This document shows, one piece after another, positions 53,947 to 64,000 of a stretch of DNA of 64,000 nt. The notes under the pieces were generated by a model. The model ran no database searches, was not told where the DNA came from, and saw only the letters and a program-made list of their open reading frames with translations. Within the stretch, counting starts at the first letter, position 1, and each line of letters begins with the position of its first letter. Made by a program: the position numbers and the translations under genes. Origin of the DNA: Adiantum capillus-veneris (taxonomy: Eukaryota; Streptophyta; Polypodiopsida; Polypodiales; Pteridaceae). The stretch lies in assembly GCA_014529385.2 (NCBI GenBank), contig CM043951.1, positions 110,753,469 through 110,817,468 on the forward strand, in the 5' to 3' direction.

Positions 53947-54888
53947 TCAGGACGTTTTCCTGAATGTTGGGATTGTGCATCGTAGAACGGAGTCTCGAGC
54001 GGCACAGGAGCAGGCTTATATTTGTATCAACATCTACTTGAGACGAGCGCTCTGGCAAGGACCAGTTATAAAGTAGCTCAACTTCCACTACCTGTGAGTG
54101 CACCAACAACCTTTGAACACTGCAATGATGGACAGAAAATTGTAGCTAGTAAGGCTGCCATTGGACCTACCAAAATCATGTGCATTGCACTTTCTATACT
54201 CTAGAAAATCTATGGACACAGAAGCAGCATAGCTCCATCGAATTTTGCCTATAAGCATTGATGCATCCTGTTTCATTTACAATGGCTCTCCAACATCTGT
54301 ACTTGAATCACTTGCAATTTGATATGGAAGGAGAGAGTTGGGAGAGTTTTGAAGACAACGGTATTACATGCATTGCAATCTAATCAGCCCGCGTAATCTA
54401 ATCCGGATGGATAAAGTTGGCAGAGATTTGAAGAGGGCAAGATGGCATAAATATCTCTTCAAAGAATTGCCAACGTTAGTACTACAACATTAACTTCACA
54501 CTAGTCCGAATGGATTCAAAGCAAGTTGGACATGCAATTAAAAAAAATGCTTTAGAGGACTCTTCATTTTACGATTTCCCAAACTGCTTTCCGATTTTCG
54601 GAGTATTCTCTCTCTCTCCGTCAGATAAGTTGTAGGCTATTGGAGTCGGTAATGGTAATTAACAACACAATACAAGTCTTGCTTTTAAATTACAAATAAG
54701 GAGTACAATGTTTATGTGCAATTGTAGGTAATCATCTTCCCACTCTGTGGATAAAGGTCATTTGTTGTGGATTTTCTTGTGTGTTTTTTGGGGGGGAGGG
54801 GGGGGATTATGGCCAACCCTAGTTGCAGATCTCTCTCCCTCTTTTCATGCAATTGTTCTTGGTATGATCCATCCCCCTTTACAAATCT

Positions 54889-54893
<5 letters not shown>
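53947..54893 (+). other. Downstream region of the TMX2-like gene
   Basis: Presumably 3' UTR followed by intergenic DNA. No clear polyadenylation signal, domain or repeat was noted; a G-rich run lies at 54787-54808. Confidence 0.45.

Positions 54894-54943
<50 letters not shown>
54894..54943. repeat. (CT)25 microsatellite at the LINE3 5' end
   Basis: Perfect CT repeat. The next base starts LINE3 sequence (GTTTGTCCACTATTGTACC). Confidence 0.9.
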
Positions 54944-54948
<5 letters not shown>

Positions 54949-56420
54949 GTCCACTATTGTACCTATCTGTCAGGGCCTATGGAGCCAAGGAACTATCGCA
55001 CTATCATGATTGGACACACATTGGTATGGTTGTACACATCCATCCTTGACCAGCAGTTGAGTAGATGGGTAGAGAGAGAGGGTGTATGAGCAGTACGACA
55101 AGCGGGTTTCAAGAGAGGTTTCTCTACTCTTGATCATCTTCTCACACTCATAGCCATTATTGAGGATGTGGGAGACGGCTCTATTGTTGCTTTGTGGATT
55201 TTTGCAAAGCCTTCGGTACAGTGCCTAGAGCTAGATTGATGTGCTTACTATAGGAGATGGGTATTCAAAGAGTTGATTTGGGGGATCATGGGTCTATACA
55301 AGTCAATAGTAGGGTATGTACGCACTCGAGGGGATTTTTTATTTGATTCACTCCAAAATTAGAGTGAAACAAGAGTGTCTGCTATCTCCTACACTATTTG
55401 GCATGTATGTGGATGAGGTTGCTGACTACATTGGGAGGGATGTGATAGAGGAGCACAGCTCGCAGGGACAGGACCCTACTTTTGTTATATGTTGATGATA
55501 TTGGTATGTGGATGAGATTGCTGACTACATTGAGAGGAATGGTGACAGAGGAGCACGGTTGGCAGGGACGTGGATCCCATTATTGTCATATGTTGATGAT
55601 ATTGTGTTTGTTTCTGACTTCTCGATAGGAATGCAACGTCATTTATATGCTTTTTGTACACATTTGCCCACGATAGTGTAATGTATTTTAACCTGTGGAA
55701 AACCAAGGTTATGGTGTTTAACAGCACACCACAGTGGGTCAGGAGGTCAGCACCCACTTTTACATATGGTGAGGAGATAGTGGAGTATATAGATACATAC
55801 ACCTATCTTGGGGTAGTCTTCAATGGACCGGTGTTTTCATTGAGGAGAACAGTAGAAACTAGCTTGAGGAGAGCTTATGCAGCCTTGTGAGGATTAGAGG
55901 AGATGTGTTCGCAGGTTCAATTTCAAGAACCTCAAACAAAGTTGTGGCCTTTTGACACTCTAGTGGTTTCAGCTATGCTTTATGAGGTTCAGATTTGGGG
56001 ACCCTCAATGGATCACCATGGTATATGTGGTAGCACTGATGGATGGAGATGTATGGAGAGGCCTAGAGTCTCTATGATCTCTCGGTTGATTTGGGCTAAG
56101 ACCTCAGTGCTAGATGAGATTATTCGAGTCAAGCTAGCTGTCCCCCCCTTTGTAGTCGATGTCCTCACTACATTGATGCATAATTTATGGGGCCTTCTAG
56201 AGACATATATGCTTGGCTAGCCCTTAGTCATCCCGAGAGCTAGCACTACATGGGGACAGAACATGCTAGTATGGACAGATGACAACATGGTTTAAGTCAC
56301 ATGGCTTCAACATGGATAGACTAGTACTCCGATATCTTTATTCCCTGTTTGCATTCTTCTTGCACAAGAGTCTTCACAGAGGGTATGTCAAACTCCTCAT
56401 CTACACTTCTCAGAACCAAT
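54944..56420 (+). mobile_element. LINE3: 5'-truncated LINE, RT region
   Basis: Plus strand, same family as LINE1. It starts inside RT (VHYCTYLSGPM-type, matching 31425 of LINE1), holds the palm with YVDD at 55589-55600, the thumb (LWKTKVMVFNSTPQWVRRSA, YLGVVFNGPVFSLRR) and ends near 56420 in the C-terminal region. A segment of about 100 bp with the YVDD box is duplicated (55402-55502, 55503-55604). Many stops. There is no 3' tail. Confidence 0.85.
55402..55604 (+). repeat. 100-bp tandem duplication over the LINE3 RT active site
   Basis: GTATGTGGATGAGRTTGCTG and the downstream ATATGTTGATGATATTG occur twice, about 100 bp apart, with roughly 12% difference, so the duplication is old. Confidence 0.8.
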
Positions 56421-56559
56421 GCTATCACCATCATCATGACTTGCACTCAAATTTGGCAGCTTATGGCCATCATTAACTTTTTCATTTCCTTTTGTTGATA
56501 TATTTGACGACATGCAACCTGTCACTCCATGGCTTCTCACCATTACTTGCACTAGGTGA
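56421..56559. other. Unassigned junction
   Basis: Short stretch between LINE3 and the Copia remnant with no signal. Confidence 0.35.
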
Positions 56560-57800
56560 TCCTTGTGGCCCACTCAAAACCTAGGACTATGCACTCGTAT
56601 TTTTCACGGTCCCCATATCATCCTTCACAATAGAATACCAACTTGCCATTTCATCCAAAACATCATCTTTCTTCATCCTTACTTTATGTGTGACATGATT
56701 GTAAGACTTATACCCTCTTTGTTCAAGGGAATAATCAATGAACACACAATTTTTAGCTTTTCGATCAAGCTTGCTTCTCAACTCATCTAGTACATGCACA
56801 TCAACAATACAATCAAACACTCGGGTTTTTCACCACATAACTTCTCTTCATGTGTCATATCATGGACTGCAGTAGTAGAGGTCCTATTCATGATGTAAAC
56901 ACTTGTGGCAACTGCCCAACCCAATAAGAATGAGGCATGTTCTTCTCATTCATCATAGTTGTAGCAACTTCTATTATGTGCATGTTCTTCTGCTTTGCAA
57001 CACGTTTTGTTGTGGAGTATACCTACATGAAAACTCCCTCTTAATTTCATGATTTTTCAAAAAAATATTGAAAACTATCTCCCCCTCCATTTGACCTAAG
57101 GTTTTACATATTTTCTAGTCTATTTCTCAACCATAGCCTTGAAACTATGAAAATGCATAAACACATCACTATTTTGCTTCATGAAATAGACCCACAACTT
57201 CCTCGCATGGTCATCAATGAAACTCACATTATACCTGCATATTGTTGGACCACATACATCTGTATGTACTAAATTCAATACATGCTTGCTTACATGCTTA
57301 TCGTTAGGAAAGGATGCTTTTGCCGACTTTCCAAACTAAGAAGCTTCTTAATTTTTGGCATTTCAACAACTTTAGTACTGACAAACTTGTTACAATCATC
57401 TTCTTAGTTTGCATTGTGTGTAGCCATCGTAGATTCACATGACCACATTTACCTTAAGCACATTTACATCTAAAGTAAATATGATCACATTCACCTTATG
57501 TACATTTACATCTAAAGTAAACATGATCACATTTACCTTAGGCACATTTATATGTAAAGTTAAATATTGTCTACTTTCTTTTCTTGTGCAACCAAATTTA
57601 TGTTCTTCTTGTACTCTTCGACAAAGAGACCATCTTACCTCAACTTGACCTCCAAACCCTGCTCAACAACCATCTGTCCAACAAAAAACAAGTTCTTTAT
57701 AATGTTAGTACATGTAGTACATGTGCTAGGTACTTTACTTTACCATATGTCATAGACAATGGTATTTGACTATCTTTCGAGTTTCCCTTGCCTCAAAAAT
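56560..57800 (-). mobile_element. Copia (Ty1) remnant: pre-integrase to integrase/RT linker
   Basis: The minus strand has, from right to left, a putative pre-integrase region, the integrase core (HTDVCGPT near 57250, FIDDHARKLWVYF near 57185-57220, YTPQQN near 57010-57030) and the linker before RT in frame 56820-56587 (LRSKLDRKAKNCVFIDYSLE, YKSYNHVTHKVRMKKDDVLD). This order of boxes is specific to Copia elements. Frameshifts are frequent. No LTR was found. Confidence 0.8.
57439..57564. repeat. Three tandem 42-bp units in the Copia remnant
   Basis: ATGATCACATTTACCTTAGG followed by CACATTTACATCTAAAGTAAA, three times (57439, 57481, 57523), with about 10% difference. The unit is a multiple of three (14 codons), so it kept the frame when it arose. 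Confidence 0.88.
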
Positions 57801-58272
57801 TTCCTTGACCACCTATGTTCTATTTTTGGAAATAATATTGCTATTGCGCTTTCCATATGTATATATACATCTAGACAATGATGCTTAATAGTATTCCTGG
57901 ACACTATAGCCAAAATAAAACTTTCTGCACCACCAAAATGTAGATATACAAAAAAATTGAAACTTTAGCTTTTTTGCATGTGAATGCACTCTTAACTCCA
58001 AATCGGGGATCAAAATATGCTTGGATCGGAAATTTGGCTACACTGATGCACTCCAAAGGACAACACACAAGTCCAAGACGCATAATCTCCAAAAAGAAGC
58101 ACCTTGATCGGAGGTCATTTGGTGATGGCTCTCACAAATCCCGAGACCGCTTCTATTGCTATGGCTTATTGCTCCAAGCTCCACATACACAACCAAGCTC
58201 AGATACCACGTAAAGTGATAGAGAAGGGAGAGATTAAGTGTTTGCAAGCACGTGCACTCATGTGTGCATGCA

Positions 58273-58276
<4 letters not shown>
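57801..58276. other. Unassigned, possible Copia gag/pre-integrase decay
   Basis: No clear domain. The frame 57974-58213 has no similarity I recognise. Confidence 0.3.

Positions 58277-58306
<30 letters not shown>
58277..58306. repeat. (AC)n microsatellite
   Basis: About 30 bp of AC. The reading frames over it are artefacts. Confidence 0.9.
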
Positions 58307-58308
<2 letters not shown>

Positions 58309-59353
58309 GAGGCCAAGCCTTTTTCTTCGTGTTCTTCACTAACTCAAGATAAGAAGTTTACAATGCATAAAAAGATAATACAACATAAACAAAAAACTAG
58401 TACAATGGTCTAGTGTGTACAGCTAGTGAGACATCTAGCTAAATGAGCATGACATCACTCTGACAGGTAGACTAAGTCAATGTAATCCAGTTGTAGTATC
58501 ACTAGCAAAGACATGTGTATCCGCCAATGTGTGCCGATGATTATGACTTGGTGTTAGTCATCAAGGAGTAGCACATGTTGAGCTTGACATCTCAACATTG
58601 AGAAGATGGATTTCACTATAGCAATTACGTGTAAGGCCTTGTTCTTCCCTCTAACTATCTTTTTGTCATGCCCTTGGCCTTTCCCTACTATGTGCTTTTG
58701 TTCAAAGGGAAATTTTACTTGGTATGCCTGTTAGAGAGACACTGAAGCACATATTTTCCTTAATTGCCTTGGCAAAATATGCTATAGACAAAGAGCCTCG
58801 AGGGCCCTAAGCCTTCTTTGTAGCTTTTTGATCATGCAAAGATAACTTGCATTTATGGTTGTGTTTGTTGTGAGAAGAAGTGTGAGTATCTACCACATGC
58901 CCATTTGCTTATGGCCCTTCCTCATCCGCATCATACACTAATGCTTTAGAAATTGAATGCTCCAAAGAGAATGCAAGTGAGTTATCTTTGCTTTAATTTT
59001 TTAATGCAATCCTCATAGGATTTCTTGCACTTTGTGAAATTCATTGAAGGGTCACTTCTTAATGGTGAGGAATACAATTAGTTATAGATGGTGTATGCAT
59101 GAAGCACTTATTTGTGGCTAGGTTGTAGGTTTTTTTGTTTGGCTTCAGTGACATCCACCACGGCCTTGCCATCAAGTGCTCAACTTATTTAAAGAGAGCT
59201 CAATACTTCTGGAGCTACATATAGATGATGGACAACAATCAACTTGTGCAAAACATTATACATCGCATCTTTGTTCCTCTCCTTTTTGTCTTCACCTCTA
59301 CACCGGTGGCTTTTAGTCCTTGATCTAGGATGAAGTTCTCTGGTTCTTCTACC
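58307..59353. other. Unassigned intergenic DNA
   Basis: No domain, repeat or RNA gene seen. Confidence 0.4.
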
Positions 59354-59644
59354 TTACGGAAAGATATTTGGATGGTGTTTTGCCATCATCCCCCCTTGAT
59401 TGGCCACAATAGGATTTTGTGACTGACCTTCAATCATTTGCATCATGAAATTGTTAACGAGCTCCACGAGCATAGTTACCTTGGCATTGATTGCCGCCAA
59501 AGTTTTTTTCCATTTGATCCATGCAATGGAGGAGGGCATTAAATTTTTAGATATCGGTGAACCCGTGGCTGGGTCCATGGCCAGGCATAGAGCGGTCTTG
59601 AAATCAACCGTATGATTTGACAAAAATGGTTGATCTGATGGCAT
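59354..59644 (-). other. Unrecognised frame, possibly a gag remnant
   Basis: A 96-codon minus-strand frame (start MPSDQPFLSNHTVDFKTALC, later INAKVTMLVELVNNFMMQMI). Met/Gln-rich helical sequence as in gag N-termini, but without a diagnostic box. Confidence 0.25.
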
Positions 59645-59764
59645 CTCATCGTGCTTGAATCGCTTAAATCTCTGTAAAAATTAATATTTGTGAAAGTATC
59701 ATTTTGAATTTGACTTGTTTTCCATCTATGGAGGCGCTTGTAGGCCGCTTGTAAGCCCTTATTC

Positions 59765-60207
<443 letters not shown>

Positions 60208-60590
60208 TCATGCCCTCTTTGCATGTACTCGCAAAGGCATGAAAAAGCTAACATGTCTTGTATTGTCCCTTCTTTGATACCACTAAAAGACCAAGAGGCC
60301 TTCGTGGGTGATGACTGAAACTCCTTCCAGCCCACCCCTCCCTAGCTTTATAGCCCTTGTCCTAGGGAGAGTCCCCATGTGGTCATCCATGTGTTGTTTC
60401 ATCCCCTCTTTGCATGTACTTGCAAAGGCATGCAAAAGCTAACCTAGCTTGTGTTGGCCCTGCTTTGATACCACTAAAATGCCAAGAGGCCTTCTTGGGT
60501 GATGACTGACACTCCTTCGAGCCAACTCCTCTCTAGTTTTATAGCCCTTGGCCTAGGGAGAGCCTCCTTGCGGTCATCCATGTGTGTGGC
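60208..60590. repeat. 191-bp tandem duplication
   Basis: CCCTCTTTGCATGTACT and the following 190 bp occur at 60213 and again at 60404, with roughly 10-15% difference. No coding content. Confidence 0.85.
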
Positions 60591-60938
60591 CGTGCAACTA
60601 GGCTGTGCCCACTTGCTATGACCTTTATCATGACAACACAAATACCGTTTATGTTTTTTTTTCCTCTTTTGCCCATTTTGGTTGCATGTTTTGGAGGAAT
60701 TTCATGCACCATTGTTGTGTTTAACCCCATCTTTAGCTTCTTTCGGAGGGCATAACTTAAAAGTATAACATAGGCTCAAAGAATGTAAGCATCTTTCCTG
60801 TACAAGGTTTTACTTCAAAAGGCAACCAAGAAATCTTATTTTTCTCATATCAAAGCCTATATAATTACATATGCATAACCTTGATTATTCTAGAATAAAA
60901 GCCTATGGTCATTGTACCCTACTTTTTTTTTTTTGAAG

Positions 60939-61113
60939 AGAAGTAGGTTCCTTCTTTTCAGCTTTGATTTAAGCAAGGTTGCAAACCTAGCAAACCAAAG
61001 CCAATAGTACTTTGGCAAGCCTAGTAAACCAAAGAGAAGTGGGTTCCTTGTTTTCAGCTTTGATTTTGGCAGGGTTGCAATCCTAGCAAACCAAAGCAGA
61101 TAGTGCTTTGTCC
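60939..61113. repeat. 96-bp tandem duplication
   Basis: AAGTAGGTTCCTTCTTTTCAG at 60941 and AAGTGGGTTCCTTGTTTTCAG at 61037, each followed by GGTTGCAA.CCTAGCAAACC. Confidence 0.82.
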
Positions 61114-61662
61114 ATCAATGCCATTCTTTTCACACAGGTTTTCAGAAAGGTTTAAATTTTGAAACACAAAACCAACTTGCCATAGAGGGGTTCTGCAACC
61201 TTGAGTACACTATCATCGCCCGGTTTTGACACCATTCTAATCACTAAAGTTTGAGCTAAGGTTAATATTATGAGGTTCAAACGAAGCAATATAGGACTTT
61301 GGGAAATTTTGGTATGCTATTTTTGCTTGATCTCAACCACATCGTGAGCATGAATGTCTATCACAAGAGGTTGCAAATCTAGAAAGGTTAGGAGAAACTG
61401 ATCTAGGGTCCAGGAAAGCTTCAAATTGGTTTGTCATCCTGGTCAAGTGTGCTTAAGGCATGCCTAGGATTCTCAAGGCGAAAACCAAGCAACAGAGGGC
61501 TTTGGAAGTCTCCAGAACACTATTGTTGCCAAATTTTGACCCCATTCTAATCAGTTATGTTTAGGACAAGGTTGAAATTATGAGGTTGGAAAACTACCAT
61601 ATCCAGAGGGTCAAAGTAAGTGACATAGAGATTAGAAAAACTTCAAGACACCATTGGCACCA
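61114..61662. other. Unassigned DNA with a loose repeat
   Basis: Phrases such as CCATTCTAATCA, AAGGTTGAAATTATGAGGTT and TTTTGACCCC recur near 61230-61270 and 61535-61585 (about 310 bp apart), so an older duplication is possible. No gene. Confidence 0.4.
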
Positions 61663-61908
61663 GGTTGATCTTCATTTGTGTTTTATCATTGTTCTCCAAG
61701 ATAGAAAGATGTCCTTATTCACTTGCACACAAGAAAAGTCGTTGATCCTTACCCTACCTATAGAGTTATTCTCTTATAAATGTGTTCATCTTCATTTGCG
61801 TTTTATCATTGTTCATCATTTTTACTTTATCCTTACCCTATCTATGGAGTTATTCTCCTATAAATTTGTTGATCTTCATTTGTGTTTTATCATTGTTCTC
61901 CAAAAAAA
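61663..61908. repeat. Tandem repeat, about 90 bp, nearly three units
   Basis: GATCTTCATTTGTGTTTTATC occurs near 61668, 61788 and 61871 (with small changes), and CTTACCCTACCTATAGAGTT occurs near 61747 and 61832. The unit spacing of 85-120 bp varies by indels. Confidence 0.8.
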
Positions 61909-63130
61909 GTATGTATGCAAGATGTTCGACCTAGTATTTTGTCCACTTTATAATGATCATTATTGAAAACAAGGTTCCCAAGGAATGTTGGAGGCACAAG
62001 TTGACAATGCTCACATTGTTTTATAAAGGTATGCATGCCTTGTTTCATTGTGGGCCAGTAAACCCAAGCCATTTGAGCTATTTTATTGTTTCATTCCTCG
62101 AAAAATAGAATCCCATAATCATTACATGAGCATGTTTTAGATAGATTTTGTACTTGTTTGGCTCTATGCTTAGTAATAGAATCTTGTTCAGGAGTTCTTC
62201 TATACATTTGTCCAGGTAGTAGTTGAAATAGAGATTTCTCTATAGATTAAAATTTTTGAAAGGCAACGGAATTTCTTTATCAAATTGAGCAAAAGTTATA
62301 AGAGCCGCAATTTTTGTAGACCCGGACTTTTGTAGCATGATGCACTAGAACTGAACCATAAAGACATACTTCTCAAGATTTGAACAAATCATATACAATC
62401 AACATTTCTCAAAGAGTTTTCCTAAATGATCAAAATTATCCTCCACAAATAAGAGTGAACACACAAGTTGTTCTTATATACTTCCAAGAATATTCTCATA
62501 TACACTTTAAAAGCGTGACTCATGAGCCTTTGAAATGTAGTTAAAATCCTGTTCAACTTAACTTGCATGACATAATAAGAAAACATATCCCAATATGTAG
62601 CAAAAGCAATCTTATGTTGGTCCTTGTGGTTGATATCCAATTGGTTATACTTAGAGAATCCATCTAATAAACTATATGATTCCTTTTTTTCTACTCTTTC
62701 CAACACATGTTCTATAATAGAGGATAGTTGTCTCTAACAGCAACTGCATGCACCTTTTCTAAGATTGATACATACTTGTAACTTATCCTTTTTGGCGGCT
62801 ACTGCTATGGGTCAAAGCCCATTAGTACGTTCTATCTCATAGAAAAATGCAGACTCCTTCAATTTTTCAATTTCCTCCTTGATTTTCATGGTCTTTAATA
62901 GCTTGACTTGAAAGTATCTTTTTTCATGGGAGTAGTATGCTTGCAAATCTATACATCCACTCCTTTAAGATCCTTATATGTTCACATAAACATGTCTTTG
63001 TATTCCTTCTAAGTTCATATCTAATTTTCTTATTCTTTTGAAGACAAGTTAGTTTGCTATGAAGGTTATTTTTGGGTCTTCTCCTGGCTGGCCAAATTAA
63101 TCTACTTTGCATCTTTTGGACCATCATATT
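61890..63130 (-). mobile_element. Decayed Ty3/gypsy fragment (family F): RT and integrase start
   Basis: The minus strand shows, from right to left, a pre-RT stretch (62900-63127), the RT fingers (AVAAKKDKLQVCINLRKGAC near 62730-62810), the palm in frame 62706-62422 (SLLDGFSKYNQLDINHKDQH, FQRLMSHAFKVYMRIFLEVY with KNN in place of the catalytic MDD), and at 62072-61890 an integrase zinc-finger piece (VYWPTMKQGMHTFIKQCEHC). RNase H is missing between them. It differs from A, B and E. Confidence 0.75.
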
Positions 63131-64000
63131 ACTTTCCTAATTCTCACAGCTCCCGCATTGTTTATTATACAATGATCTTACAATCTTGGAGCTTTTCTTT
63201 AGCTCACGTTGCCACTTTGATTGGTACCAGAGGTTCACTTTTAATGAACTTCATGGAAATCCATCTACCAACTTCAAAGACTTCTTGTTCTAATTCTTTG
63301 GTTTTTGTGAGCAATCTTCTAGAAAACAACCTCCCTTTCAACCACAATCTCGACAATAAATAGTATGAGGTACTGATATACTTTAGGCCGTGCATTTTTC
63401 CAAGAGCTTTATGACAACCATTCGTCCTTTATTTAGGTTGTGGCTTTGAATGGAGGTTTCACTACAATATTTTCTATGAAATATACAAGATTTAGCTTAG
63501 GAGGAGGCTATTAGAGTTGTTCCACTATAGGTAGTGTAATATGTCATCCATCCTCCACATGCATGGACGAGAAACCATCATCATAAGGAGTAATTAGAAC
63601 ATATTGTGTCTTGCTACTCAACTTTCTCCTTGGGTTGCATCCACTTTACATGTACTACATTCCCACTCGACAATGGAAATTGATGTCCAAAAACAAGTCA
63701 TGGACTCTCCATACATGCTGCAGGTTTGGCATTTGGTTCACATTAGGTGGTTATCTATAGGCCGGTTGTCCTTGAGGTCTCATGGAGCATGTCTCACATT
63801 CTCATCATATTTAGGCCTATAGTAGTAGTCATGCATCTCGTGGTTCATCCATTTATCCTCTATTGCATATGGTTAATTTTTTTTGGTTGAACCATTGGTT
63901 GTCCTTGAATAGGTCCTTGGCCTAGTGCTCTCAATAGAATTTTTCCTTTTCAATGAAGACTTGCTATCATTTGATCCGTTTTCTTGAGCAACTCCTTGTA
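63131..64000 (-). other. Possible continuation of family F, unassigned
   Basis: Minus-strand patches such as WKNARPKVYQYLILF and PYDDGFSSMHVEDG read like the gag-pol linker of a Ty3 element, but stops are dense and no domain is diagnostic. Confidence 0.3.

Noticed and set aside
58038-58352. Cys/Val or Thr/His-rich frames over the (AC)n tract
   Set aside because: Microsatellite artefacts without domain similarity.

Overview
This looks like plant nuclear DNA that has been almost entirely overwritten by retrotransposons. Plant origin is suggested by plant-type Ty3/gypsy chromoviruses and Copia remnants, by LTRs full of the plant telo-box (AAACCCTAA), and by a thioredoxin-like TMX2-type gene with plant-style short exons. 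I think a seed-free land plant (fern, lycophyte or bryophyte) is plausible from the style of the elements, but the sequence alone does not prove it.

The only host gene I recognise is a plus-strand TMX2-like gene, a thioredoxin-related protein of the ER membrane. One exon is at 20618-20691 and four more lie at 52684-53946. All splice phases agree, so 20692-52683 is best read as one intron of about 32 kb. The 5' part of the gene is not identified; a possible 24-nt exon is at 20348-20371.

Layout. 1-4838: broken Ty3 pieces on the minus strand, an LTR-like block at 1859-2590, and a gag remnant of another Ty3 family. 4844-17988: minus-strand Ty3 element B1 (TSD GCAGG), inserted 9 bp inside an LTR-like repeat and itself split by A at 7206-15553. 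A is complete and apparently recent: two 1481-bp LTRs, TSD CTTTC, and one uninterrupted Gag-Pol ORF. 18446-20015: an ORF1-only poly(A) retroposon with a 16-bp TSD. 20.9-21.9 kb: a second, decayed ORF1 copy. 22.8-33.0 kb: a minus-strand LINE (LINE1) bounded by (TC)n tracts and split by Ty3 element B2 (25223-31360, TSD CCAAC), which carries a hAT-like MITE (30425-30598). 33.1-35.9 kb: a different LINE (X) with ORF1 and a partial endonuclease, next to an 85-bp poly-G run. 35.9-49.08 kb: the 3' end of plus-strand element D; its LTR is split by minus-strand B3 (36723-48875, TSD GTGAG), whose gag is split by B4 (41991-47719, TSD ACTCC). 49.08-51.77 kb: LINE2 remnant split by a small LTR element C (49374-51171, TSD CTCTT). 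52.7-53.9 kb: the TMX2-like 3' exons. 54.9-64 kb: a (CT)n-anchored LINE3 fragment, a Copia remnant, several tandem duplications and a decayed Ty3 fragment.

Together this is a stratified nest: the outer elements are older and broken, and A is the youngest by LTR identity. The B copies are all defective and share derived deletions (protease active site in four copies, integrase core in two). This suggests spread of already defective templates, possibly helped in trans by competent relatives such as A-like elements. No bacterial-type operons, CRISPR arrays, tRNA or rRNA genes were seen.
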